Source of the DNA: Archegozetes longisetosus | Taxonomy: Eukaryota; Arthropoda; Arachnida; Sarcoptiformes; Trhypochthoniidae | NCBI GenBank assembly: GCA_018873245.2 | Contig: JAEMBT020000005.1 | Span: forward strand, 5,690,001-5,754,000 | DNA: 64,000 nt | Reading direction: 5' to 3' | In this document: positions 43,853 through 58,800 of the stretch, piece by piece | Position numbering within the stretch: the first letter of the stretch is position 1 | Layout: each line of letters opens with the position of its first letter | Translations under genes and position numbers: made by a program | Notes under the pieces: generated by a model | What the model saw: the letters and a program-made list of their open reading frames with translations, nothing else | The model's database searches: none | Told to the model about the DNA's origin: nothing

Positions 43853-44014
43853 TACAGTCGCTCAGAGTTGTAATGAACAGCCTAGTGCGCTATTACAAAG
43901 AGAGTTCACTATATCGAGTTAGTGTACTTAGTCTAAGAACTAAATTATTTTTCAAAGTGTTCATTATGGCTCATTGTTCACAGTATCCGACTCCATTATA
44001 GAGAGTTGACTGTA
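43853..44014. mobile_element. pogo/Tigger-like MITE
   Basis: TACAGTCGCTC...TAATGAAC at 43853 is mirrored by GAGAGTTGACTGTA ending at 44014. The CAGT termini next to TA are typical of pogo-type elements. It contains GTTCACTATA, shared with the copy at 52433. Confidence 0.5.
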
Positions 44015-45298
44015 TATCATTAAAGTTTTATTACTTCTATGTATGAAAACAGCTCAGAATATAATGAACCTAATAATCTAAGCTCAGAATAATAACAATA
44101 ATGGTCTTAAATTGAGCAAATTTGTATCTGAGATGAAGGAAGGTTACTCAGTAGGATTTGCATTTCTCTCTAATACTGCCCACAAATAAAATACTTGCTA
44201 ACTTGGCCTTTATCTTGCGTTCAATTGACCCTCACTCATTTTATATCTACATTTATTCCATTAGACTTTCATTACCAAACTTTCTAACTTATTGTTATAT
44301 TTTATTGTTTTCTATTTTTGCCTTTTATTTTCCATTTAGTTCCTTCTGTTTCAGCATTTCCTAACTATATTTGATTAACTAAAATTTTTCCCAAAACAAA
44401 TTTTCTCGATTTGAAGTTCTTACGCAAAACAGACGAAAGAAATGAGGACTTATATACTCAATATATGTGAGTATTACGTGATATTTTTGGTTTGAAGTAA
44501 ACTTACCTGGTCAATAGAAATGATAGTTAATGTAGATAATAAAAGAAAGAAGAAATAGATTTGATTTGAAATGTCATTTTATTAAAACAGAAAAGTTATT
44601 GTGTGGACATTGTTTGAAACATTTGTTTGAATTGAGCGTTTACTTATTTCTGGTACAGAATCTAATTTTAAATAATACACACCATTATAGGAGTGAATCC
44701 ATTGGCAAAAATATTACCTAAGGATCAAATGCAATGAACGCACTTTAGGTAAAAGTAAAGCCAATCCTCAGTTACCATTAGGATAGGATTTGGATCAATA
44801 AAATAAGATAAAATATGACCAGCATTACTGTTCTTAAAGGAATAGCTTGAACATTTATGAAATGTAACCCAAATGTAACTGAGAGCGAGCTCAGATGTAA
44901 CCGAGAGCTAGCTCAAATGTAACTGAGAGCTAGCTCAAATCTAACTGAAATCTAACTGAAACCTAACTGAAATTTAAACTCAAATCTAACTAAAATCTAT
45001 TGATAGGATAACTAAATTATTTTACCTTTAGTGCAATTGATTGCATAAATGTTAGAAACATTAATCTATACCTTACATAATGTAACAGTTAGGAAGACAG
45101 TAATTTATATCTAAGCAGAGAACGAGAGCTAAAGTGTAAATATTTCATACAATACTGTTGTTTTAGAATAGAATAAAATGTACTTAAAATTGGCATCGAT
45201 TTAATATACATTAATCTAAAAACATATTAATACACTACTCAGTATGTGGTAGGTTTAGATTTGTTAAAATTTTCATTTTAATTCTAAGATCACAGTAT

Positions 45299-45380
45299 CA
45301 ATAATAATAATAATAATCGTAATAATAATCATAATCATAATCATAACCATAATAATAATAGTAATAATAATAATAATAAA
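45299..45380. repeat. (TAA)n/(TCA)n-rich microsatellite
   Basis: About 80 bp of AAT repeats interrupted by AATC variants. Confidence 0.9.
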
Positions 45381-46843
45381 TGATAACTAATTATAGTGTT
45401 TAACTCGTCCATTAGTATATTAAATGCTAGTTGATTTTACGTAACTTAGTTTCTAAATACTAAGCTTTCGATTCAGCTTAATGTATTGTAAAATAACTTG
45501 AACACTACTTTCTTATGTCAAAGGTGTCAACTTTTGCCAAAAAACTATCAAATTTTCAGTTATATCAGTAAAAACTTAACAGTAATTGAACTTTCAATTA
45601 TATCGATAAAAACTTAACAATAATTGAATTTTCAATTATATGAATAAAATTGAAAAATAATTGAATTTTGTCATTCTAAAAAGAATCTGCCTTTAAGTTG
45701 ACAACAAACCATTTGGCACTTTAAGGCAAATTAAATCTTAATAAAGAGCCCTCAATATTAAAAACATTATTTAAATAGATTAAACATTTTGCATTGGAAA
45801 CAAGTTTCAGAGATGCCTTTATTTCATTATTAGGCAAATGTGTGCGATTTATAGGAGACGTTTAATTGAATAACTCCTCTTAAATACAATGGAATGTCTC
45901 CATACAGCTTATTGTTATCTTACAGTTATGAATAAATTGCATGATCGTTATCCAAATGCCGGACTAGGCACACTAACGTAGTCCAGATCCTCAACTTCTC
46001 CCAGACTTACAGAACACCAATTTCAATCCTGTCAATCATAGTTCAAATTATATTTACTTATCTATTTATTCTTACCAATAGTACACTGATTCTATCTTCT
46101 AACACTTATGTTACTGAATTGTCTAGTTTGTAGGCTATTGTGTTGCCAATTATTTTTGAAACTTATATGAAAAGTACAGTAACTCTGCTAATGGTTGGGT
46201 CAGTGCTACAAAGTGCTACCCGTGATGCTTTTTCAGTTATAGCACTTTATAGACTCTCCCGATGTAATTATAAAATAAGTCATTTTTGTGTAGCTCTGCA
46301 CAAATTAGATTTTAAAATATATTAAATAGGAATATCAAAAAGGTAACAAAATAAGAAGAAAACTAATTTCTACTCCTTTATGAATAATAGATGAGAAGAA
46401 ATTTTTGAATTGGAAGCTTTATAATTAAGCGTAACGTTATATTATAAATAATCTCAAGCGTAAAGTAGACCAAAAGTCGCTACTCATATCTCAAAACACT
46501 ATCTGTTCAACCTTTCCAATTTATAACGATTCAGAACAATCATTCTTCACCGAAATAATATAATACATCATTAGCATTCAATTTTCTAGATGAGCAGTTA
46601 ATGGCAAGAGAATAGCAGAACTTCAATTCTGCAGTACTTCAACTCATTCAATTTTTTAGGAGCTCCAATTCATTCAATTCTGCAGTGCTAGAATTCCCTC
46701 AATTCTTCAGAGCTCGAATTCCCTCAATTCTATCTTGGTTGCATAGCTCCCGAGTTATACAAAAAAGTAGAACTATTCCAGACAAATAAGTAATTAAAAT
46801 ACTTACTAAAATTCAGTTCAGAAAGAACACGTCATTTTTGTCA

Positions 46844-49800
46844 TCACAAAGCTGTAGAAGAATCATGAGAGTGAAGATGTCCTATTGAACCAGAAGTAGT
46901 GGCGAGAGAAGAGGTAAACAGTGCAGGATTTGACTCAAACTGTTTGAGTAAAGCTTGACATTTGTCTTCATATTCCTTCTTCTTTCGTTCAAGAATCAGA
47001 TGTTTTTCTTCTTCGAACTTCTTTTTGACTTCTTCTTGACGAGCTTCGAGTTCAGATTTACGCTTCTCAAGCAAACAACTCAATCTTTGTCTCTCATTGA
47101 CAGCCTGTTCTATCAATTTCTGTTGGAGTTGTCGTTTGATTCGTGCCAATTCATTTTTGTCTTTATGTTTTTTGCTAAGACTTGTGAGATCGCCTTTGGT
47201 TTGAGTCTCGAGATGCTTCATAAGAGAGCTGACTTCTTGATCATGAAGTCCTTGTAAGTGTTGCAATTGGGCGGATTGTGACAAATGCATAGCCTTTTCA
47301 ATAGCATTACACACCTGCCAAGTGGTTCAAACAATTAATTCAATTAATTCAATTAATTCAATTAATCTAATTAATCTAATAAGTGACTAAAGAAATGGTG
47401 TTAACAAACTTGTTCGTGATATTTCTGAAAGAGTTCCAGCTCATATTTGTACTGTTCCTGATTCAAATTAAGCATAGTCTGGGAATAAGTTCTGTGTAGT
47501 TCTTCAAGCTGTCAATAATTGAATTGTACAGTGATTAATAATGCAACAAACTTTCATGTTTAGCAATAAATGCAATTACTTTGGTTTGATGTTCGTTAAG
47601 TACACTTTGCAGATCGACTTCACTTCTCCTCTTCATTAAGTGCCTGTAAGATGGCATAGAGACAAGGAACTGCAAACTTTGTCTTCGAGCTCGTGACGTC
47701 CTAAGACACCAGGTTTGGGCATATTTGGTATCGTATGGTATCGTATGGTATCGTATGGTAGCATATGGTAGCATATGGTATTGTATGGTATAGTATGGTA
47801 TGGTTTATGAGTCAGAAGGAAGGAAAAGACAAGCAAATACACGACACGTTACAACAGCATACGAAATGTTTAAAGGATAGCACTGATCATTCGTCAATTG
47901 TGTTAGTCAGTGAAAGCTTTCATTTGACTGAAGCGCAATTCGGACGTATATAAGGGCATAAAGTATAAACTACTAAATAATACATACCCGTCAGCAGACG
48001 AAGACTTTTTAGATAGTTTGGAATGTGATTTGACCCATGCTGTTTTCTGTTTCTCCTGTGCTTGTGTTAATTTCTCTTCTTCTTGTTGAACCAATTCTCT
48101 CCTCTTCTCCTTAAGCTTGTCATACTTCTTTCTCAAAGCCACCAAATCTCGGTCTATTTTACTCATGACTTTCTGAACAATTTTGTGTTCTTTAATCATT
48201 TCTAAAGATTCAGCGGATATATGAGCTTCAGTTGACTCGAGTAATGAGGGACGCTTTTCAGACGCCCCGTCATCTGGTAAGCTTCTAATCGATTGATTCA
48301 GAGGTTTGTTTAAAGTGTCTTGTCTCGCGAGTGGCGAAGGGTTTGCTCTATGAACGGGTGAAGAAGTATTGGAAACAGCGGTCTGTGTCTTCTGAAAACT
48401 TCCATTGACAGTGTCATGTTTGTTAGCGGTGGCGCCGGCACTTGAATCACATGAATCTCTCGCTCCAAAAGTGGACGATTTATTTGAACACTTTTCCTCA
48501 TCGAACGTGTACTTTGGGGTAAGGGTTTGATGCTCAGGGGACATATTGACATTGAATTTAGACAGGGCTTCACTTTGGGTATTAGTGGTTGATACGTCAT
48601 CGACTTCGTCGGTTAATGCTAATAGTTGTTTTGCGTGTTTCTCAACCATTGATTGATAGGCTATAGGGTTAGCCAAAGCATCGGCTAGTTCCGAGAGACC
48701 GTCCGGTACGTAGTCTTTAACGGTGATGTGCACGAAAAGCGTTGGCATCGTTAAGGGCTGTCCCGATTCGTTTCTCAATGAAATGTGCCTATAACCAGGG
48801 CGTAACCCTACCACTGGAAGAATTCTTGTGCCAATAAATTTATTATTTTCTTCGAACGCAGCGATTCGTAAACAGGCTAGTTCTGGGAGAACTACTTTCT
48901 TAAAAACAAATGGCTCTTCATCGTATACAGGGTTTATGCCATTTGCGGGAATGATTTTCGTCTTTTTCTACGCACTGTATCCGCTGGTAATCCATACATA
49001 TCTACCTCGACGAATGTTCCCACCCTTTTGTCGCTTAGGAATTGTCCTGAGATTATCTAGAAGTAGTTGAATGAGATATAGGTGTATTAGATTAGCAATC
49101 AGAGTGAGTTGTGTTTGTTTCGATTACTTTGATAGTAACAGTTCCGGCAATAATTCCGTCAACAGTTGACTCAGTGAAGAGATCAAATTTTCTATCCTGG
49201 CGTCTCATGAAATCTGGTTTCAACAAATAGCCATTTCTGCCATTATACTCAAAGATACCCAAATTGAGTTGCATTCCTAGATCTATAATAAGATAAATCA
49301 TATCAATTTGAGAGTTGTCAATTTCTAGAATGTGAAAAGACCTAAAGTCTGAAAGTTGAGAGCAACCATTTGACAGCCAGCGTTCCAAAATACTTGAGGC
49401 ATATAATTGCTTGAATCAACACGAGTTCCTTTAGGGTATATTCGACTTAACTGTCTTTTGTTGAAACTAGAAAATGTGACAATTTAGAATAATGTTAAAA
49501 AGGGACTGCGCTGTAAGGGAAGGGATAATTCAAATTAAAAACTTACTTAACGAATTCAACAGGACGTTCTTTCAACAGACTTGTACCTTGAGTCTCGACA
49601 AACGAAGAAACTTCAAAACTTCTTCCCCTTTCTGTTAACAAGAAAAAAGTTAATTTGATAAATAAACTCAATAAAATAAGTGAGTGCTTCGATGGCATAC
49701 TCTCTGCATATTCGAAAGAATGAAAGCGAACGGGCTGTACATATATAACTAAGGCCGACATCTCAGCTCCGGCTTCTGATTCTTTGCTGGCAGTTCCCTG

Positions 49801-52800
49801 TACTTCGATTTGCTCTTCAGGAGGAGGAGCTTCTTCCTCTTCCATACTCGAGTCTGAATCAAGTTCGTCAATATCACAGCTAACGTTTTTTGGAGCATTA
49901 GGACTGATCTCTTCATTTCCATTGACTTGAGAGGCGTCTTCGTTGTCATTCTGACTGCTTTCATCGCTGTTACTGGCTACAAGAGTGGGACGGCGTTCGG
50001 GTGTTGGCGGCAACGGAACTGAGGCATTGGAATCTAATTGCTGTCCTTCAATAATGGCTTGTTGGTTACGTTCTTTTCTGGTTCTGATATGATGTTTCTT
50101 CTTATTCTTAATTATAATTCTTCTCAACAAATGATTAGGTGATGGCAAAGAGACGCCAGGTTTTAATGGATGTAATGGAAGCGGTTCAGTAATTAACATA
50201 TCACCAAATATTTTTCGACAATAGTGGGCCATTTTGGCCTGTTGTCGCGGTGAGCAATGATTCTCGAATGACAGAATCACTGGATAGTCGGAAGTCTTGA
50301 ACGCACTTTCAGCGATTGCTTCCAAAACTTCCTTGAGTGAAATATCAGTAACAACAGTGTAGCCGTGAGTAATAATGGGTTCTTCGTCAGAGTTCCTGCC
50401 GTTCCAACAGTCCAACTCAATACAACGACAGCCCGCCAGCAGGCATTGCCGATAGACTTCAACCGAGGATTTGCCAGTTAGTTGATGGCCAGTAAGATAT
50501 GTATTATGACTTGAATTTATGAAATAATGACTTAGAGGTTGGTCCATATCGGAATTGAGATCAAATTTTTCGGGAGCTACTATAGCGTTGTCATCACTCA
50601 TCAGATAGCGTAAAAAGCCTTCCATCGATAACAACCCTTTAGAAGAGATAACAAGCCTTCACAATAATCCCAATTAAGTGTGATCTGAACTTAATTATGA
50701 AATGCTAACAAACCTTTTTGAGCAATACTTTTATTTGGTTCGTACTGTTCTATGATATCTCTTCCTCGACTTCTGTTTGCATAAGGATATAATATTTCGT
50801 TTAGTCGGGGATCACGTTGTTCTTTATTGAGAAATTCGACCAATTGGTCAACTGTCATCAATTTTTTCTTATTGCTCGACAATGCATCAGAACCACATCT
50901 ATCATAAAATCAATTATTTTAAACTCTTATTCACTAGTCTGACTATTGAATCGACTGCTGCTTCAACATCTTAAGTGACACTCTATACTACTTGTCACTT
51001 AACGTTTTCCTTCACCAGTCCATTCAATTGTTCGTTTAAATTCAGCTTCTTAACTCATGCGTTAAAGTGAAATATCAAATTTCATAAGTTATAGCCCACC
51101 AAAATATCTAATCTTTTGATACTCAAAGGCAAGAATAATGAGTAAGATTAAAAATGTGGATGTATATACACACATACATATATATATATATATGCATATA
51201 TATGTTTCCTTCGGAACGAAATTTATCGATCAAAGGATGGTAAACAAGAAAATCATTCAGTTTATATCGGTATTCAAGCGTTAACACTCACTATTTAAGT
51301 TTGTTGTGTAATTTGGTGAAACCATAAATAATTTACAAATAATGATCTTATACATAGGTACTGTTTGTCAAGTTAGATTTGTAGTTTACGTTAGGTTTAG
51401 TTCAGTTACACAAGTCTGGATGATTTTGCACTAACGCAAACCATCAATTGTAGAGAGAGAGAGAGAGAGAGAGAGAAGTTCTGAAGATCTTATTTATAGT
51501 TCTTATTGAGCGAGGCAATGAATAAATTAAGGTTTGAATAAAGGATTAGACAGTAGTACATACTGATAGCTCTACTATTGAGTCAAAAGACCGTATTACA
51601 TTTCAAACTCATCAATCTTTTATGAGCTCTTCATTCCAAGTGATTACATTGAAATACAAAAATAATACAAAAAATAGGTCCAAATTTAATTATAACCTAC
51701 TTAAAAGCCATTTATACTCAGTATACTACTTATGAGTTTGAAATGTTAATATAAACTAGTTTTTCGATAATCACTGTCATAACAGACTTTAGCATTGATT
51801 TTGATTTGAATTTTCAGTCCCAACTCAGTATTAGATAAATTATAATTAAAAATCCGTTTCTCAAGTAAATGAAGCGCTAGAGAATAGCTGTAAAAGTTCT
51901 TAGAAAAATAATTATTATCGATCCATTCTATATTTACTTATGCCTATTTATATGAAGCTTCCCTTAATGAAACTCGATTTGCTTAACAAATAAATCATAA
52001 GGAAAGTCAGATCGATCAAGACAAACACTACTTATTCTTACGCTATCATCTAAACCTAGGCTAAACCTCTACTCAACCTAGTTCAAATTAAACCTCTACT
52101 ATACTCCTGTTGAGATTGTCCGAACAATCTACCTACTTTTCAATTCATTTTGCTGCTTAGTTAAGAACGACTCAGTCAAAATTGCTATTCATATTGGTAT
52201 TCATGTTCACAATCTGATTGGTATTCATATTCACAGTCGTCTAACCGATTTGCAAACAATATCTATCTATCAGATAATGTTAATAATCGAACAGAAAACT
52301 GAATCCCAAGCCAAGCGTTAACGAGCTCTGACGTGATCTGATTGAAAAGTAGGAAAAAATCTGATCGGAGTATAGTTTTAATATTCTTATATCCAATTTT
52401 CTATATATTCTAAAAATACGTATACAGTCTATTCCAATTATAGTGAACTTGGATATGGTGAATACCTGCTTATAGTGAACGGCTTGTTCTGCACTGACCC
52501 GTTCACTATAAGAGGATAGACTGTACTATTGAATAGTTTGCATGAAAAGCACTATTTTTAATGAAGACGCATATGAAGAGTAGTGGGATATGACACGACT
52601 TAATTATTTGGCTCAAGTCAAACTTTAAACGAATCAAATTTTAATGATGTGACTGAAAGAATTAATCAGTTGAAAACAAATCATAAGATATACTAAACAA
52701 CACATTTGACTGTCGGTAATGATGCGGATCACGAAGGTTGCAGAATATAATAAATTGAACAAAAACTTTTATAATACAGCCCTGCACCGCTCTGTACCGT

Positions 52801-55800
52801 TACTGTTTGTCAAATTTCTAATAAGCTTACGACTAGTAGTAATAGTTTATAGTAATAGTTTATCAATAGTATAGAAAAAAACCTTTTACTTCTCGTAAAA
52901 CCTCTCTCCAATTTTTCTCATTCTAACTAATGACATAGCGTCTCAATTAATCAAATTGAATCCGATATAAACTAAGACTTTCAATCAAAATAGATAAACG
53001 ATTTGACGAGAAAGTTGTTTGAAAAATATCGAGATATAAAGTATCAGGCATTATAAGAATAGAATAAGAAAGACTAGAAGAATGGGAATAGATTGCAAAA
53101 TAAGATTTTCAAGTTGAGGTTTATTGGAGTTTGAATGATTGAGTAGGATCTTCCACTCTTATAAGTGAGTCTTACATGAAAGTGAGCTATAATCAAACAT
53201 TACTTCATAATTACAACAAGTATGAAAAGATAAAATAGAAATGATTGCAATCCTCAAGCAATAATCAGTATTGTTCTTACAATTGTTCAAAAATCTTGTT
53301 CACTTCACTCCTGGCAACAAGATGTTGATAGAAAGTGAAAAATACACTCATAGTCAACTTGTCGGGTGGTATAGTATCAGTCTAGGAAGCAAACAAAAGA
53401 GAGTATATACTTAAGTGTCCACTTTTAAGTTTAGATAGAATATTTATTTCTTAGTTCACATTCATCTTACCTTTCCTGTTGGCAAACCACACAATTCCAA
53501 TGCCTTCTCTACTCGCTTTTTGTCGTCTTTGTGAGTTGCGAACATTTTTACTATGCTAGAAATCAAATAGTATTATAGTTTAATCAAATAGTTTAATAAT
53601 ATTAGAAAAGATTTAGTTTGTATAGTAATAATGATAATAATGGTAATAATAACATTTAGTATAACACTGAAAGTACATTAGTTGAGTTAGGCTAATAACA
53701 ATATTTAGTATAACATTGAAAGTACACAAGTTGAGTTTGTCTAATAATTATTTTATTTAGTATCACATTCTTAATTGATCGGTTGAGTAAACATAGGCAG
53801 ATGCAATAAATCTAGGGATGCAGGCAAATAGAAGTAAGTCACAAATGTGTATGTTACAAATGTGTATGTTGCAAATATGTTTTGCTTTATTTCTATTCTA
53901 TTTTCAATTTGAGACAATTTAGATAACTCCAAACAAAACTATAAAAGTCTAAAATTTGTTTCCTTTTTACTTCATTCCAACTAAATTGATATAAATGCTC
54001 AGAATGTCCTTTTTTTATTGTGGACAAAAAATTACAGTAGAGATACAAAGCACCAAACTAATGAGTTTTGCTTTTATGTCGATTCGAAAAACGACTTATA
54101 TAGACTAAAGCTATGCATCTATTCATACACATACGATATAAGAAGAGCAAAAGAAATAGATTTCTCTTGTCTGTAAACACTTACAAGAGCTCCTTTCTAG
54201 CTCAAGAGATACTTTAAACTTCGATCTTTCATTTAGCTCAACATTTAAATATTGAACATTTCAGTTTGAAAAGTGAAAACAAGTGCAATTCACAATAATA
54301 GTATAAATCGATCATTTCTTAGATCTTCAGAGATCAACAAGATGAACAAGCTTCATCTCTAGAAGTTATATTCAGTTATATTCAGTTATGTGCTGTTATG
54401 TAAAGTTATTTACTGTTATGTACGGTTATGTACATTTATATAGCATTCTATATATTCTATTGCTATTCACTGAAAAGTAACAATGAATATTCCACTCAAT
54501 TCGTCTACATTCTAAATAATGATCGATAGCCTGCAAAGCTCTATCTCTTTACACGTTCATTACAACTGGTGCTATCAACTTCTCAATTTTATGTTGTAGC
54601 TAATTTATTACATAAGAAGCACTAATTAATAGCAACTGTGGGGTAAAATTAGATCAAATCCGAACATTTCATTGTATGTAGACAACTATTAATATTATTT
54701 ATTAAAAAAACACTAATTATCGCAAGTACTAATTTATCTAAAAACAAATTATGCATAACAACTAATACCAATTAACTAAGAAGTACTTCATTTTAGTGAC
54801 ATTGTTCAAAGTTTGAAGATGAGAAGTGCGATTAATCTAGTGAAAAGGCAGTAAAACAAGACAGGATCTTTTAGATTCGAAAGGAGATTCTAGTTCTAGG
54901 ATTGGCTTGTGATTAATCAATGTTGTAATGGCAACAATAAAAACACGTAAAATTGGTTTCATCCATAAAACATGAATAAACAGAATACATATTTAGGGAT
55001 TGCAAGTAATACAGAGGTAACTATTTATCTTTTATGAGACTAAATTCATGTAGGATTTGATATAAAGTAAATAATATATACAAACTGTATCCTAACAGTA
55101 TCCTAACAGTATCCTAACTTAATTACAGAGTTATGTTGTTTCATTAACCAAATCAGTCAAATTTGCATTTCGTTATTGTAAGTTCATATAGAATAACAAC
55201 ATTGTCTCTAAACTCAATCAATACTATTATTTTAATGTGACTAAAATTATGGATTCGCGTGGACTATGAGTTACACTAATGCTCTAGGTTTGATTTCAAT
55301 GTAAAGAATTGAGCGACAAATTAGTTCAAGCCATATAATTATTGAGAATTGACCCAAGTATAAACAGATTTAACAAAACTGATTTGTATTGATTCTTAAA
55401 ATCGATACAAGCCATACAATTGACTATGAATTAAAGATTGAAAAATTGCTAAACTTCCAACCTAACTTAACCAATAGCAAGTCTGATGAATGAATTTGAG
55501 CAAAGACGGAAATTAAAGTGTTATTATGTTAAACTTAGAACATCACTTAAGAGAACCTATCAAAGAGATTGACTTGTTTTTGGTAAAACTTACATTAAAC
55601 TTAATTTTACATAATACAATTTCCTTTGAATAATTTTTATCATTTTTTGCGAATCTATATTGAATTTGAATGCATACGCGTACACTGAAAACCTCAATAG
55701 GCTACGGTAACAACAAGAAAAGATCGTTGCCGTCAATCTGCATGTATTACTTATGAGTTTGTTGCCAAATGTGATTTCTAACTTATTTCTCTTACTGTAT

Positions 55801-58800
55801 TAAACAGCCTATAGGTTAGCTAATATCTCCTATATTATAGTCTGATGGGGAGCATCGCGTGACAACCCATCACTTCTGGTTACTATCAACGATTATTAAG
55901 TCTGAGCGTAGTGCTTCTTCAATATATTGAAGCTTGTTTTCAGTACGTCAATTGAAAATATAAATCAGAATAAATTATAACTAAAAGCAAGATTTGGTAG
56001 AGTAAAGAATAGAAGTTGATTTGATTACTTTAAAGTCTTATTGTATGGAATGAATAAAAAAATGAATAATTTAGTGAATGCAACACAATAGAGGGTATAT
56101 AATAATGTGTTTGATGTGCGTCAAAATGATTTCATAATATTAAGATACAGCTACAGATATGTTTTTGTTTAACACAGTTAAACAAGTTAGAAACAGACAG
56201 TTCCGCATTAATTTACCACATTAAGTTACCGCATTAAGAATATGTGTTTTATTATAATAGAACCCATTTACACTTAATGTCTTGAACAAAATATAACTTT
56301 AAGCCCTCCACAACATAAGTGTTGAATACTATTTTTTTGTATAATTCATACTCTACCGTAACACCAAACTCTTTAGACTTTCAAACTATATTCATCATTC
56401 GTTGGATTTTCCTTAAAATATTCCAGAAGTTTCGAATTTTTAAAATAATAAACATTGAGGAACTTTGGCGTGAGCTCGAAAGATTTTCAGAAATATAAAT
56501 TATCATATCTTTTGCTGAACAGTTTTTTATATTAACATTTTATACTAACATTTTACGGTTTAGTATTGCAGATTATATACTATCGCATTCCAGTTTAACA
56601 GATATAGAAATTAATTTTCTAAAAGTTTTTATGCTAAACAAAATGTTTGAGAGCTAGAATAACTGATCAACATTCCTAATACTTAACCAGTCGATAACAA
56701 ATAATTGATTTTTTCAGAGAATCGATCAAACATTTCAATCATACTGAACAGTAACAATTATTTAAAGGCCATTTACTAGCAATGTTTACAAAATCAACTT
56801 GAAAACTATTTTGTTAATAAAAATACTTAGTCTGTAGAGAGATAAATTCAAATACAAAGTGTGAAGACATAAATGATTGAGTTTTGGGTAAAAAATAGCG
56901 TTAAACTTATGGAGTGCTAGAAGAGAACCCGTTGAGAATAGAGCACAGATTGAGAATCATTGATCTACACAATGGTTGAACAAATTTACAACACAATGGC
57001 ACAGCTCTATATCTCAAGGCATAGAAAGTAGAAAAATAGAAGTAATATTAAGATTACCAACCTAATCAAATATAACTCTAAAAGCGCTTATAGGCAGTTC
57101 ATTGTATTTTCAACAAATATTTTCAAAACAACTAAATTTAGAATAATTTCATTCCATTTCAAATAACTTTTCATTTGTCGTAACTTTTCATTTGTCGTAA
57201 CTTTTCATTTCTCATAACTTTTCAATTTATCTAAATCTCCAATAAGCGAAAGAAATCTTGCGATTTCAAACAAAAAATAAAAAATAAAATTATCAAATAT
57301 AGAATAAATTTGATTTATGAGCTTGAGGCATACTTCAAGTTGTATACGGTAATATCTCGATATAGTGAGTGGCTGTGCGCCAACACTAACGTTCACTATA
57401 AAGAGGTTTCATTACAAACAGGGCACTTAGCACTGGTTTATGTGCGTTAGCAACAAACCATTTCTTTCGCTACAAGGAAGTTCAATATATAAGGTATTGC
57501 TGCATCGATAAATACATCTATTAGATAATTATATGAGAGTTAGGACTTGAAACTTGTCAAATAAGTAGGATTCTGTCTGTGTTAGGGAAACAAATTACTG
57601 CGTCTGCAAACAAATTGTGAAATCGGATAATTAAGACTGTCTACAAGAAGCTATTTTGTAATAAAACTAAGCGTCATAAGATTTGGGCATTATTTTAAAG
57701 TAAATTCGTGCTTCTATAAATGAAATAAGAAATCTATTAAATACTAGATAGAACGTTGGTTTCAATACTGTTTTGTTCCGAAGTGAAAATAGGTTTTGTT
57801 AAATTGTCGAAACGACACATTTATCTATGAGTCACAATGAAGCCAAGAAACAAGTTTAGCTCAAATTCTTATATCTAATTGAATTGCTACACTAATCTAT
57901 TCGGGACGAGACCAAGTGTTTTATGCTTTTATTTTTGAATCTCTAGACTGAAGTAATCCATTAATTATATGAGGTATTGATTTGGGATTCTCGATCGGAT
58001 CATTCGCATCAATAAAGATCCATCTATTATAGCATTACAAAAGAGAGATATATCGTTATTGCCTGTCTGTTTCAATAGTTTCCTTATTTATTTATCCAAA
58101 ATTCTGGCAAATTCTCCCAATTGTGACAATTGTGATAAATTTGCAAATATTTTTACGCTCTATAGAACTCATATCCGCAAACTATAATAATAATTATTGT
58201 AAAGTTCAATCGATCAACACAACTTCTGGGTTTTGTTCAGCATAACTGATGGGGTTTGAAAAGCCAATTGCGAAGGATTGCTGAAAAATGGGTTGTGTGA
58301 AAAATCAAAATCAAAACTATTCAATTTTATACGAATAGTTCTACTGGTTTGAATGATCAACGAGATTCTAGTGGAAGCGAATAATTAAGAAATGCCTTCA
58401 ATGGTTTGAAACTTTAGTTTGAAAAGCGCCTAATTACTCTTTTAACCCAATGAGAAAATCTAATCCATTTAAACTATCATTCAATCTTGTTTTCAATCTT
58501 GTTTTCAAACTGATTAAAAATAGAAGTCTTTCATTAACTGTATTTCATTTAAGTTTTACTCACAAAACTATGTTAAATGTGAACACAAATTTCTAAAGAT
58601 TAACAAAAAAAACTATGATTCAGGAAAACAGCAAAAATAGTTATCATTCGTTCATTCATTTTACGGATTGTTAATCAATAATAAAAGAAAGATATGAAAT
58701 CAAATCAATGATATATGTTTTGAGAGAGAGAGAGAGAGAGAGAGAGAAATGAAAATAGTAAGCAACGATGAAAAGAGTGACTTACTTTTTGATTGGAAGT

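Larger units (their letters stand above)
37425..46843. other. 9.4-kb intergenic region between the two PLC-beta genes
   Basis: No convincing gene. It contains a hAT-like TIR candidate (about 40939-41540), a pogo-like MITE (43853-44014), a short CTAACTGAAAT-rich tandem patch (44870-44995), a (TAA)n-rich tract (45299-45380), and an approximately 47-bp repeat (45545-45665) with three imperfect copies. A/T-rich imperfect AATTC-rich repeats occur at 46600-46735. The promoter of the norpA-type gene should lie at the left edge. No core motif is recognised. Confidence 0.45.
53556..58785. other. Large Plc21C-type intron (5.2 kb)
   Basis: AT-rich. Contains a ~54-bp duplicated segment (about 53655-53757, AACATTTAGTATAACA blocks), GTTATGTAC-like short repeats (54365-54440), three TATCCTAACAG units near 55088-55118, a possible pogo-like remnant at 57345-57504, a 17-bp TAACTTTTCATTTGTCG tandem repeat (57163-57228) and (GA)n at 58722-58747. 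No exon is recognised. Confidence 0.5.

Noticed and set aside
46955-47257. 100-codon plus-strand ORF rich in Phe and Leu
   Set aside because: It is the antisense of the coiled-coil tail of the Plc21C-type gene (Lys/Glu codons read backwards). The same holds for 26960-27217.
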